From Pinus tabuliformis (taxonomy: Eukaryota; Streptophyta; Pinopsida; Pinales; Pinaceae), in assembly GCA_031772625.1 (NCBI GenBank), contig CM062805.1, positions 517,308,102 through 517,372,101 of the forward strand: a DNA stretch of 64,000 nt, given 5' to 3'. The notes beneath the pieces are model-generated. The model did no database searches, was not told the DNA's origin, and was given only the letters and a program-made list of their open reading frames with translations. Numbering within the stretch: position 1 is the stretch's first letter; every line of letters begins with the position of its first letter. The position numbers and the translations under genes are program-made. Positions 22,190 to 33,309 of this stretch are shown one piece after another.

Positions 22190-22780
22190 GGCCAGAGGCG
22201 CACGAGGAGGTATGGTGCATAAAATGCAAAGGCCAGGGGCATGACAAGGACCACTGTCTAGTGTTCGCGAACTACTTGGCAGGAGGAGGGCCTATGCTGT
22301 TAAGACCTGAGGCACAGACAGGGCTGAGCACGACGACTGCATTATGGTGTGCGATCTTCCTGATAGGAGGAAAACACACTATGGATAATTGTCATTTATT
22401 GCAGAAATATACACAGATGTCCCAACAATTATTTTGCAAATTCTGCAGGTTGGTAGGTCGTAATGAGCGCACTTGCAGAAGCTACGAACTAATGATGGAT
22501 CGGGCCCCTGCCTACAGGGTGCAAACTGAAACATGAGCCCTCGACCTGAATGAAAGAATGGTGCACGCTAGATTTCAGGGGTGCAGTCGAGGTCGAGGTA
22601 GAATGGGACTAGGAAGGGGTTGGAGACAGTTAATTTTCTATAATTGCGGAGGACCAGGGCACTATGCCCACAATTGTACAAACTCGACGAGGAAATCATG
22701 TTTGTACTATACTCAGTTTGATCATGAGGTAGAAGACTGCCCTACAATGATAGCGAGACTGCGCGAAAAAGGGGTACTTC
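22190..22780 (+). pseudogene. Serial zinc-knuckle region of gag
   Basis: Five Cys/His units follow one another: CIKCKGQGHDKDHC, a CAIFLIGGKHTMDNC-type unit, CKFCRLVGRNERTC, a knuckle around NCGGPGHYAHNC, and CLYYTQFDHEVEDC. Between the third and fourth is an RGRGRMGLGRG basic stretch, suited to RNA binding. Typical retroelement gags have one or two knuckles, so five is unusual. Some units have lost the canonical pattern in this worn copy. Confidence 0.65.
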
Positions 22781-23229
22781 ATCCTCCTCTGACTCAAAAT
22801 TTGCAGATGATGAGGTCTGAGCCACGCGAAGAAGACCTGAATGTAAACATGATGCTAAGGAGTGGTATGACCACTGGCGATGATAAAGGTAAGCAGCCAG
22901 AAGAAAGTGCATGGGTTCGCAAGGCTCCTACTAAGGAACTTGAATTTGATTTAGAATGCGCGAAGGAGACATTCATGGAAGCTAAGAAGAGCTTCACGGA
23001 GGCCTCCACTTTAGGTAGTAAGGATTGATTAGAACTTGAAATGGATCCTTCAATGCTCACTACCTTTCTGGAGATATGCATGAAATTGCTGTGTGACAGC
23101 AAGGTAGTCAAAGGACTACAGGAACTTATCACTAGGTGTGCGGGGTTAGGAGAATTGCGCGTGGTCCGGAAACTTGGAAAACATGCATTGCGCACAGGAA
23201 GGGAAATGAGGTTGACTGTGCAAATCGGT

Positions 23230-23570
23230 GAGTATGAAATGGATTAGGTAATCCTGGATCTAGGATCGGACACAAATGTACTACCAAAACAAACATGGGA
23301 ATGCATGGGCAGACCCGCACTACAATGGTCTCCTATTCAGTTATGAATGGTGAACCAATAAAAGATCTTGCCCATGGGAAGATTGCAAGGGGTAACAATA
23401 GATATTGAAGGTGCGAGCGCGCAGGCGGACTTTGAAGTGATAGAGATTTTCAATGACAATATTCCCTATCCAACACTACTAGGAATAGACTGGGCCACCA
23501 ATATGAATGAAGTCATAAATCTGAAGAAGCGCAAAATGATATTTGAGAAAAAGTCACTACGCATAGTAGT
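23230..23570 (+). pseudogene. Aspartic protease region of the multi-knuckle element
   Basis: A retropepsin-like line VILDLGSDTNVLPKQTWE begins near 23248, followed by LPMGRLQGVTIDIEGA, then ADFEVIEIFNDNIPYPTLLG with IDWATNMNEVINLKKRKM. This is the layout of plant gypsy proteases (active-site loop, flap, then the LLG strand). Confidence 0.65.
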
Positions 23571-23799
23571 ACTGCTAGATTCGGCCGAAGGAGCATAAGA
23601 CATTGAATAGGTGCACGACGATGATAGTGATGATGATCTCGATTGTATTTATAAGATAACTGCACGAGAAGAGGATTGGGTGAATCCGACTGCAGATGGA
23701 AGGATTTCGTGGGAGCGTGAAAGCTCCTGCACCTCAGATTCAGACGAAGAGATAGAACGATGGTAGAATTGGCTGCACGAAGTAACAACGCTTACTTGC

Positions 23800-24620
23800 A
23801 ACATGATGGTTAGATCACTACACTGCGTGACAACAGAAGCAAGGGATCTACTGACATATGACAGGTTGACAGCAGTGGATGAATTCCTGAGAAAATTTGA
23901 AAGCGCAGTACCAGAACAACAGTGGTTCGATGCGCTGAAGTGGGCACTGCGCGTGATGCTCGCATGATGGTGTGGTATGCATCAAGGAGCTTTTGAGGAC
24001 TAGCACAAATGTAGAAGGATGATGCACCTACATTTTGGAAAACCCTAGCTCAGAATACGAGCCAGTTAGCAGGGGCAGAACGACTTCCACACCCACCTTC
24101 CCCTATGGGTACAGACATATGCAATACATCCCGCTCAAGTGCATACCACTCCCAGAATAGATAATCAGAACAAACTATAGCAACAGGAAAGGAAACACAC
24201 ACTATCAATTATCCATGATGAAGCATTCAATAGGGTGTGCGAAGTACTGAACAAGGTTCACTAGGCAAGACACACTGATTGGGACTTGTGCGCACCAGCT
24301 GTTCGATGGGCCTATAAGACCATGTGAAAAACCCTGATCACAGAAACGATTCCGAAGGTGCGAAACAGAGTAGGGGCCATAATTTCTGAAGAGAATGAAA
24401 ATAGGAATTCACACGTAGTAGCTCCTGTAGTTGTGACAGTACGCGAAGACCAGGACAAAGAGATCACATAACTATTCGAGGTCGAACACATAGAGATTTA
24501 GGAAGCCATTTGGAAAGGGAACCTTAGACTTCGTGAACTCGAAAAATATCGAGTACGATTGAGGAAGAAAAGCATTAGATGGACGCTGAGATCAAAAGGC
24601 TAGAAAACGAGATCATGCAA
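23800..24620 (+). pseudogene. Second gag-like stretch and integrase-tail-like stretch
   Basis: At about 23850-24040 the text DRLTAVDEFLRKFESAVPEQ and FDALKWALRVML looks like another capsid-type segment placed after the protease. At about 24270-24620 the text TDWDLCAPAVRWAYKTM, then a Glu/Arg-rich helix (LRLRELEKYRVRLRKK), resembles the end of a gypsy integrase. No reverse transcriptase is visible between. Assignment rests on weak similarity. Confidence 0.45.
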
Positions 24621-24869
24621 GCATGTCTCGTCGATCAACCAAGGATAACAAGACAAGGTGCAAATGAACATACCATTGGATTAGAAGATTGTCGCCAAGA
24701 ATTTATGACTCTGTTGCCATAGCTACGACCACACCCCACCAAACGCAGTAACTAGGGAAGCGCACTACATACAGTATAACGCGTGATGCCGACAGTCGCG
24801 AAGGAAATTGAGGAGTTTCCGCAAACTATACTAGAAGGCGAGTTGAAGTCTCACACAAGTGGTGTGACC

Positions 24870-25275
24870 ACTTGACTAGCCATAGGGAGCACAGTTTAAG
24901 TGCTCCATGCAATTGAAAGAGAGAACAGGACTATAAAAGAGTCTGTTTGGGAGGTGTGCGATGAGGGAGGTGCATGAAGAATCAGTATGTCACAAGGGTT
25001 GTGACCACGCACGGGGGGTTGCGCTGTCGCGCAGGTAAGCTGGGAAGTGACTGTTGGTGTCACTATTCATGATGGGATGTTCGATTTAAGGCAAAAGGGA
25101 GTGGGCGGTGGGCATTTAAGACACGAATTAAGGGCAAGATTTGGGGCAATCTATCGCCAAGAAAGTATTGATGGCCCATAATTGGGGGGAACGGTTGAAT
25201 TTGAATTCAAAAGGCACTATAAAACTCTAGGGGCTAGCCATGAAGGCAACACTCGTTCACTTGAGATTTGAGTAG
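24870..25275 (+). promoter_or_regulatory. Inter-ORF region with two TATA boxes upstream of the accessory ORF
   Basis: Two good plant TATA boxes lie here, ACTATAAAAGAG (box at 24932-24938) and CACTATAAAACTC (box at 25218-25224), the second about 50 nt before the open frame at 25276. A small hairpin GGAGCAC...GTGCTCC precedes the first. The region has no coding signal. It could be an internal promoter for the accessory ORF, or a remnant of another LTR. Promoter role is inferred. Confidence 0.5.
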
Positions 25276-26100
25276 TTGATTAAAGCACAGAGTGTTGAGC
25301 GCCGAGTGACATTTGAGCCCCGAAGTTCGCGAATGACCACAGATAGTTCAAACAGGATGGTGGCTACCAAGAGAGGTTTGGGCTCTGCAGTAGGAACCAT
25401 TGACGAGGCCGCGCAGAACCCCACTATACATGATGTTCCCGGAGATACTGGGGTCGCGCCAGAAATCCAGAAATCACCTCAGACGCCAAGGCCCAAGAAA
25501 GATAAGCAGGCAGTGGGACCAGTTCACATGTCCCCGAGGAATCCGTGGTTCGGTAAACTCTCAATGGAAGAAAAGGGCAAGGCTATCACCATTGAGATAG
25601 ATGATGAGGAGGAGGACCTACAGGCTCTCATCGATGAGATAGAGGAAGCAGAGGACATGGAAGAAGACATCCAGCCGGTGTGCTCTGCAGCAAAATTGCT
25701 CGAGTATGTCCCTCCACAGAAAGGGAAAACTAAGATACCAAAGGATATGGATGCCACCAAGAGTGCACTCCAGACCCCACTCCTCCCTGATAGAATTGCG
25801 TTTGAGGGCTTGTACTTGGGCCACATGCCAACAATGAAGTTTGAAGATTGGGACCTCACGAATAGCGAGAAGTTCCCACACTTAGAAATAGAGAGCCTCA
25901 TGAAGCAAAGCACGGAGGGGTCAGTCACAACATTAGAATCACGAAAATGGATCCGTGGTGTGGAGAAGGCCGGATTGCTTCATCTGCTGTGAATTCCACA
26001 CTTTCACTGCGCACCTATCACTATTTTCATCATCAAGAAGCTGCTTTTCCTGGTGCACGATGGGTACCTATGGCTAGAGGAGGCTATTCCCATACCTAAA
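25276..26100 (+). CDS. Accessory ORF in the post-pol position of the multi-knuckle element
   Basis: The longest open stretch is 238 codons, 25276-25992; similar text continues to about 26100 (LFLVHDGYLWLEEAIPIPKK). N-terminal third: basic and polar, low complexity (PQTPRPKKDKQ). Middle: a very acidic helix, IEIDDEEEDLQALIDEIEEA. C-terminal part: LPDRIAFEGLYLGHMPTMKF, EDWDLTNSEKFPHLEIESLM and VTTLESRKWIRGVEKAGL, which reads as a globular domain. I recall similar late ORFs in plant gypsy-type elements but know no function. No signal peptide or membrane segment is visible, so nothing supports an envelope role. The Met at 25276 may not be the true start. Part of a broken element; similarity stops where the AT-rich region begins. 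Confidence 0.6.
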
Positions 26101-26593
26101 AAACACTTCAAAACCAACAAAAAAACTATAATTTAGGTTTTAAATTTGTTTCTTACTTGCAATGTTTCTTTTGTTGAATGCATATTTTCTAATTTTGAAT
26201 GGTAACAATGTTTTTTTCTAATTATTTTAGTTTTAAAGTTTTTCTTTAGGAATTTTGTGAAATGAATTTTCGATATATTTTTTTTAAATTTTTATTATTT
26301 AAAATGCATTTTAATTTCTAGCAAATTTAACCAAAAATATGCCCCAAAAATCTCCAAAATTAAAAACAACGAAACTATAACCAATAAATAAGTAAATTAC
26401 GAGCTTGAGATTGACATGATGAATATGGTTGGTCATAGTGAACCTCTATTTATAAAATTATGAATTTTATTTAATTTTATTATTTTAAATTTAAATTAAT
26501 TTATATTTTTAATTATAATATAGTACGATTCTAATTTTAAAAACAAAATATTAATCTTTAAAATTAAAAATCTAAAAGCCTGGAAAATTTTGT
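26101..26593. other. AT-rich unassigned DNA
   Basis: A/T-dominated sequence with TTTTAAATTT-type words. No coding region or element end visible. Confidence 0.6.
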
Positions 26594-26833
26594 TATATAT
26601 ATATATATATATATAAAACAAAACATTTAACTTAGTTATATATAATATTTACTATATAATTATAACATTTCACATACCATATATATAACTATATATCACA
26701 TAACATAGTAAAACTATACTATGTTATGTGATATATAGTTATATATATGGTATGTGAAATGTTATAATTATATAGTTAAATATTATATATAACTAAGTTA
26801 AATGTTTTGTTTTATATATATATATATATATAT
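26594..26833. repeat. Near-perfect 240-bp AT palindrome
   Basis: Left arm about 26594-26710, spacer AAACTA (26711-26716), right arm 26717 to about 26833. The arms match over about 117 bp with about one mismatch by eye. The outer parts are (TA)n runs; the inner parts are complex sequence (for example CATTTCACATACCATA and its complement), so the symmetry is not just a simple-repeat effect. No terminal TIR/TSD pair is certain; a foldback element in a TA repeat is possible. Such high arm identity suggests recent formation or conversion. Confidence 0.85.
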
Positions 26834-28179
26834 GTCATGTTACAACATAACGACAACTATAGTTTATAACATAATTAATATATAATTATATATATTTTAC
26901 TAAATTATAACATCACATATATATATTATTTATAACATAACATAGTTCTATAAATATTTAGCTCATAACATAAAGTTATAACATAGAATTCTATAATTAT
27001 TTGACATGTATAACCTAAAGTTATTTAACACAACACATATGCATATAACATAACTATAACTATATATATTTAACTTGTTGTTTAGCATTTAAAACATAAC
27101 ATAAATTAGTTAATATATCTCTCTCACACACACACAAACATATATGACATAGTGTAACATGTACATTGTGCATAACTATAACATTTAAGATAGTATATTT
27201 TTTTAAAATATAACACACACACACACACATAGCATTTAACATATAATTATGTGTAATTATATAACTATATATAGATATAAGTTAATGTTTCAACAATGCA
27301 TCATTGATAGCTACATTAAATCCATTATGAAAATTCTATTTGGTCTAGTTAATTAAATCATTTAGACTCTTTTCTAATTTGTACCATATTGTTTCATTAT
27401 GTAATGTGTTGTACAAGAAACATTGTCTTCATGTGATTGCACTTAGTACATGTCATGTGTCAAAGTCAAACATTAATAATTTAAATTCTACTATAGTATT
27501 TGTTTGGCCTGAAATTTTATTAGTTTTGTAAATAGGTTTATTTCAAATTTTTTACATATATATTTACATATTTATGCACTATGAATAAAATCCTTTATTT
27601 TTAAATGACAAAAAGTGTGAGGGTATATTGATCACTTCTTTTGATTGTGTTTACATGAAACTCAATGTACTTTGGTTGATAAACTATCAAAAAATGGACT
27701 CTAAAATTTAGGACATTAGGCTAGATTACTCTGCTTGAGTTTAGAAATGGTTTTTTGTCAACATTTTTTTCTTGGATTAGTTTATATGTATTATATGTAA
27801 TATGATGAGGCATCCCATATACATGACCCAACTGCAGTCCATCGTAGTATCAAAGTTTATGTTATACATGGTCAAGATCTTAATAGATAACATAGCCCAC
27901 CGAGAGTTCATGGTCCCCTCATAGATCCTGCCTCCAATGCCAGTTAGAGTATCAGAGGCAATGTTTTTTTCTTTGTTAGTGACCATGCTACACACAGTGG
28001 ACCTTCTTCGCCCTCTTCACCCATTTCAGGTACACCTACTGCATTGTGTTTGAGGTTAGCTACAAAATCTTAGTTATAATGCACTTCATCAATAACTTTT
28101 TCGTGCTTACACTGAAATCAATGCAAAATGTTAAATTAATGCACACCATATATCTAGTTACATCATTTATCAAAATCAA
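26834..28179. other. AT-rich unassigned DNA with microsatellites
   Basis: It contains CACACACACA-type runs near 27127 and 27213-27229 and many TATAT/ATAAC words around 26840-27060 that echo the palindrome arms. At 27330-28100 there is no coding region I can support. Confidence 0.55.
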
Positions 28180-28618
28180 CATCTTCACTTGAATAAATCT
28201 ATCTAATCCAAACAATCAAATAGGATGAGAAATTAAAACCTACACGAAATAAATACATATAATGCAAACCAATCAAATATTCTTAGAAATCAACATCTAC
28301 ACTAAAATCAATGCATCTAATGCTGCAAGAAAATAGATAGGAATAGAAATCAAAATCTACACTAAAATTAATGCATTTAATGCTTGCAATCAAATAGGAT
28401 TAGGAATCAAAATCTATATTGTGATAAATGCATCTAATGTAAGCTCAATCAAACAAGATTATAAATTAACATATATAATGAAATGAATGCATCTAATGCA
28501 AGCGATGAAATAGAATTAGAAATCAACATCTACGAAGAAATCAATGCATCTAATTTGCAAGAAATCAAATAGGATTTAGAATCAACATTTGTCCACTGAA
28601 ATGAATGCATCTAGTGCA
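28180..28618. repeat. Minisatellite, ~60-bp unit, about 7 copies
   Basis: A unit with the pattern GAAATCAACATCTACAC, AAAATCAATGCATCTAATGC, AATCAAATAGGATTA recurs with drift from about 28180 to 28618. Every copy carries the core AATGCATCTAATG (itself containing ATGCAT). Copies differ by many substitutions, so the array is old. Confidence 0.75.
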
Positions 28619-28621
28619 AAA

Positions 28622-28935
28622 AAAATTATTCCCTTTCTCTGCCCCCTCCATCTATAATGATATCTCCCTCCATCTATAATGATATCTCCCTCCATCTCTC
28701 CTTCTTTGTCTCTCTATCTCAGCCCCGAGAAACACACACTCTCTCTCTTCTTCCCTCTCTCTCCCTTCCATCTATATATTTATCTCCCTCTGTCTCTCCT
28801 TATTCATCTCTTTATATCACCCCATAAACATACACATTGTTTCTCCAGATATATCTATATCTCCCTCCCTATCCCTCTCTCTCTCCCTCTGTCTCTCTTC
28901 CCCTTCTCTCCCTCTGTCTCAGACACATTGTTTCT
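28622..28935 (+). repeat. Polypyrimidine CT-rich tract
   Basis: Over 300 bp of CTCTCTCCC-type sequence, with a short tandem duplication around TCTATAATGATATCTCCCTC (28650-28690) and ACACATTGTTTCTCCA twice (near 28832 and 28923). The open frame across it is low complexity. It ends abruptly at the start of copia copy B. Confidence 0.75.
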
Positions 28936-28944
28936 CCAAAATAC

Positions 28945-31900
28945 TTGACCAAGTTCACTCAGTGTCATGATGAACTTGGAAGTGTTGGAATCATGGTTGT
29001 AGAGGATGATATGGTGAGTATTTCTCTTCTAGGTCACCCAAAGAGTTGGTATAGTTATCAGGACTCTGTTAATGGTTGGAAGAAGCTGCCAGATTGGGAA
29101 CGACTGTGGTCGTATTTGATGCAGGAGGAGATCAAGAGGAACAACAAGGATGGATCTTCATCAAAGACTGACGATGAAGAAAAACGTGCTGTAGAAATTA
29201 AGGAGAAGAAGGGGAAAGTGAAAAATTCCCATTTGAAATCGGATTCTTATCATGGAGATAAGAAGAAAGACATGACGAAAGTTAAGTGCTTTGATTGTCA
29301 TGAGCTAGGCCATTTTTCTACAAATTTTCCACTGAAGAAGTCCAAGAAGAAATCATCATGAGGAGCGCCAGGTGAGGCTTTGGCCTCTCAATTCGAATTG
29401 GACTTTCCCTCCTTACATGCATGGTGTCATCAATCATGGGAAGTGTAAGGTACTTAGATAGTGGAGCTTCATTCCACATGACTGGTGAAAAAGAGTTTTT
29501 CACTGACCTGGAGGAGAAAGATCTCCAGATGCATATCGATATGGGTGATGACGGGAAGTATATTGTTACTGGATTGGGCATGATTAATTTTGAGAGGGGC
29601 CATGGGGATCCACTCACATTGAAGAATGTTATGTATGTGTCTGGGCTGAAGAAGAAATTGGTATTCATTGCCATGCTTGAGGATAGAGGCTATAATGTGA
29701 TCTTCTCGAAAGGAAAGGCATTCCTTCGAAACATAGCCAAGGGTCAAGTAAATAAGATAGGGATTTAGGTGAAGAATCTTTATAGGTTAGAGGTATAGGA
29801 GTGTGATTCTTTGAGCGCAAAATCATAAATGGTACAAAGTTGAGACATTGGCGAGTTCTTGAACAGGCGATTGGGGCACTTGCATCATGGGGCTTTGAAT
29901 ATATTGCAACATATCTTTATCAGCCTTCCCAAAGGTACACTTGAGCAGGTTGATACATGCAAGGGGTGTACTTTGGGAAAATACACCAAGTAGTCCTTTA
30001 ACAACAGAGAGATTCGAGCAGAGGCTATTCTAGAGCGAGTCCATTCAGATCTGTGTGGACCATTCTCGACAACATCCACAACCAAACATATGTATTATGT
30101 TATATTTTTTGATGACTTTTCTCGAAAATGTTGGATATTTTTCATGCAGAAAAAGGATCAAACCTTCAAAAAGTTTTGTGAGTTTAAAGCATTGGTGGAG
30201 AAATATTTGGGCAATAAGGTTAAATCTATATGGAGTGATAACAATGGTGAGTATGTTTCAAATGAGTTTAAGAAATTTTGTGCAGCAGAAGGGATTATAG
30301 GGGACTTGATGGCACCCCATAACCCTTAGCAAAATGTGGTGGCTAAAAGGAAGAACAAAAGCATAGTAGGGCTAGCAAGGGAAGTGTTGCATGATCAGGT
30401 CCTACCACTACAATTGTCGGCTGAGGCATGAAACACAACGGTTTATGTTCAAAATTGTAGCCCACATCAGATACTTGAGATGAAGACACGAGAGGAGTCT
30501 TTTTCCAGTAAGAGGCCATATGTTGGTCACTTCAGGATTTCTAGGTTATCGGTATATTTCCATGCGACCAAAGATGCATGGAAGAAGCTTGAGCCTACAA
30601 CAGAGTTGGGGATATTTGTGGGGTACACTAATACACCTCATAACTATCAGGTGTACTTGTTGAGCAGCAGGATGACAATGGTTCGAAAGGATTTCAGATT
30701 TGATGAGGAGAAGGCCATGCAAGTTTCCCTTGAGAGGGAGCTTGAGCTACATGTTGATGAGGAGATTTTAGCTCCTAAGGTTGAGGAGCCTCATATTGAT
30801 GTGGAGCACCACATGCAGAGTATCCGAGAATGGAGACATTCACTCTGGCAGAATCTTCCAGAGAGGGAAGAAAGTGAACTAGAGAGGCTGACAGATTGTT
30901 GGATGATGCACGGGAGAATGTGGGAGAACCCACTTCTGAGCACGGGCAGAGGAGGTCACCTAAGAGGTACACTAGATACATGGCTCCTATGGGCGAATGT
31001 GTTGTGACAGAGCTATCTTCCTTTAAGGAAGCAGTGCAGTAGCCTATTTGCGTTGATGTCATGGTAGAGGAGTATGACTCCATAGTTTATAATAGTGTTT
31101 GGGATGTGGTCCCGAGACAAGAGGACAAGTTAGTGGTGAGCTCTTGTTGGCTTTACAAGGTAAAGAAAGCTGTAGATGGTAGTGTGGAGAAGCATAAGTC
31201 TAGATTTGTGGCCCCCGACTTTTTGCAAGTAGAGGGGATTGACTATGATGAGGCCTTTGCTCCTATTACAAGGTACTCGTCAATCAGATCTCTATTGACA
31301 CTATCAGTACAAATGGGTTGTAAGATACATAAGATGGATGCGAAGACAACCTTCCCTAATGGCATGATTGAGGAAGAGGTGTACATAGAGAAACCTGAAG
31401 GTTTTGAGACCTTTGATTGCAAGTCACATATGTGCCAGCTCAAGAGAGTGTTTTATGGGCTGAAGCAAGCACCCCATGCTTGGTACACCAAGATAGATAG
31501 CTACTTCACTGGGTTAGGCTTCACAAAGAGTGAAGCGGATGCGAACCTATATGACATAGTGGTGGAAGGTAAATTGTTGATCATTGTACTTTATGTTGAT
31601 GATCTCATACTGATAGGTGATGATCAACTGATGAAATCTTGCAAGGAGGACCTTCCGAGAGAGTTTGAGATGAAGGACATGGGGCTCATGCATTACTTTC
31701 TTGTCATGGAGGTATGGTAGGGAGATGCGGAGTTGTTTGTGTCTCAGGGAAAGTATGCCAACGATATACTTATAATATTCTTCATGCAGAGTAGAAAACC
31801 TATGGAAACTCCTCTAACAAGTAACTAGAGGATGGAGGATACTACTTTAGGGGAAGTAGTGGAAGCTATTGTTTACTGGTAGCTTGTGGGGTCACTCATA

Positions 31901-33300
31901 TAACTTGTGAACACACGACTTGATATGTGTTATGTAGTAACCATCATAGTCAAGTGATGGTTATGCCTACCAAGCTGTATTAGAAGGTGGAAAAGAATGT
32001 GTCGAGATACCTCAGGGGCACTTCTCAATATGGATTATGGTACAAATAGACAGAGGGAGTGAAGCTTCAAGGCTTAACTGATGTAGATTGGGTAGGGATT
32101 CCATCCAACCGGAAGAGCACATCAGGAGGGATCTTCATTATTGGGTCAGGGGTAGTTTCTTGATACAACATGAAACAGGGATCAATTGCACTCAGTTGGG
32201 CATAGGCAGAGTACATGGCCCTCAGTTAGGCAACATGTGAGGCCATCTGGATGAGGAAGATCCTATTTTACTTGTTTCGTCAGTAGATGGATCCAATTGT
32301 GATTTACTAAAATAATTAGAGTTGTACTAAACTCTCTGAAAATCTAGTTTTTCATGATCAATCCAAGCATATTGATATCCAATATCATCATCTTAGAGAT
32401 TGTGTATTGAGGCAGACTATGTTGTTAGAGTACATTCCCATGGAGGAGAAAGCCATTCATATTTTGACAAAGGCATTGTCAATATTTAAATTCGAGTTTC
32501 ACAGAGATAGGAACAGGGTAGCTAATAATCCCTTTCTTGTTGAGAGGGAGTGTTGAGAAATGGCAACAAGAAATTATAGTTTAATTTGTCCTTGAATTAA
32601 ACTGAGAATTAAAATCGAATTGTACTCTCATAGAAACTCGCAAAAAATTAATTAAGTTTAATTAACTTAATTAGCTTAGGAATTTTGAGATGGAATTCTT
32701 TTTGTAGTCATGTATATGTTCTCCCTAAGTTCTAGGGGTCTAGTATGAGTTTAAATTGAGTTGGAAATTAGATCACTCATTTTACTGAGTTAAGTTTAGT
32801 TAAATTAGTTCCAAACTATTTGTGGAACTAATAGAGAGTTAACAGTCAGTTTGTGCACTAGTGCATCCACAGTGTCACTCTAGTTAATTGAATATTCCCT
32901 CATAAAAAACTCATGCATGTCGATTCTGAGAAAGGCCTAGTTGAGACTAGAGCGCAGGGAGAGTGTACTACCAGTGGTATTATTCATTGGAGCGTAAATA
33001 TCATGCATGAATTAGATATTGATCCTATGTTTGGATTGTGTAGTTTTGGAAGCATGAATTCCCTTTAAATATGGGTTATTCATCCTAGGAATTACACAAT
33101 CGATTAGGGGCTTAGAGTGTTGCATAATTGGCTAAGCGTTTGCCAAGAGCTAGCTTGTGAGGTGAGAGAGTTGAGCATACTTGTGTGGAATTGTTCTTGT
33201 GAGAACAAGCTTTGTATCTTCACTCATCTTTATGATATATGCAATATAGATAGCGTGTTTTTGAGAGATCCTTGACTTAGAATAGAGTAATTTTTCAAGT
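28945..33300 (+). mobile_element. Ty1/copia retrotransposon fragment, copy B (gag to 3' LTR)
   Basis: Plus-strand copy of the same family as 965-4291. It starts inside gag (YLTKFTQCHDELGSVG), then SWYSYQDSVNGWKKLPDWE, a knuckle CFDCHELGHFSTN, protease YLDSGASFHMTGEKEFFTD (29450-29770), pre-integrase and integrase (about 29800-30450), C-terminal integrase with GIFVGYTNTPHNYQVYL (30600-30660), reverse transcriptase (31061-31720) with LYVDDLILIGDD, RNase H remnants to about 32480, a purine tract GAGAGGGAG, and the 3' LTR from 32551. No 5' LTR. Broken, roughly eight to ten breaks. Copies A and B retain different portions of the family. Confidence 0.85.
32551..33300 (+). repeat. 3' LTR of copia copy B
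   Basis: It starts TGTTGAGAAATGGCAAC directly after the purine tract. Rich in TTAATTAA / AACTTAATTAG words, like the outer third of the LTR at 3431-4291. The right end is not clear because the next element's LTR remnant begins near 33310. Confidence 0.65.
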
Positions 33301-33309
33301 CAAAATGCC

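Larger units (their letters stand above)
19706..26100 (+). mobile_element. Ty3/gypsy-type element with multi-knuckle gag and downstream accessory ORF, 3' end missing
   Basis: Order seen: 5' LTR (about 19706-20851), primer-binding site (GTGGTTCCATTGCCGGGA, from 20853), leader, gag capsid (21604-22176), a series of zinc-knuckle-like units (about 22210-22750), aspartic protease (about 23230-23570), a second gag-like stretch and an integrase-tail-like stretch (23800-24620), a non-coding inter-region with two TATA boxes (24870-25275) and an accessory ORF (25276 to about 26100). I see no reverse transcriptase motif and no 3' LTR. Broken, more than a dozen breaks. The gag and accessory ORF match, from memory, a plant element family with gag, protease and a late ORF of unknown role. 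Confidence 0.7.

Noticed and set aside
28679-29361. Open frames crossing the CT tract into copia gag
   Set aside because: The first part is low-complexity Ser/Leu/Pro from the pyrimidine tract and only by chance runs into gag text.
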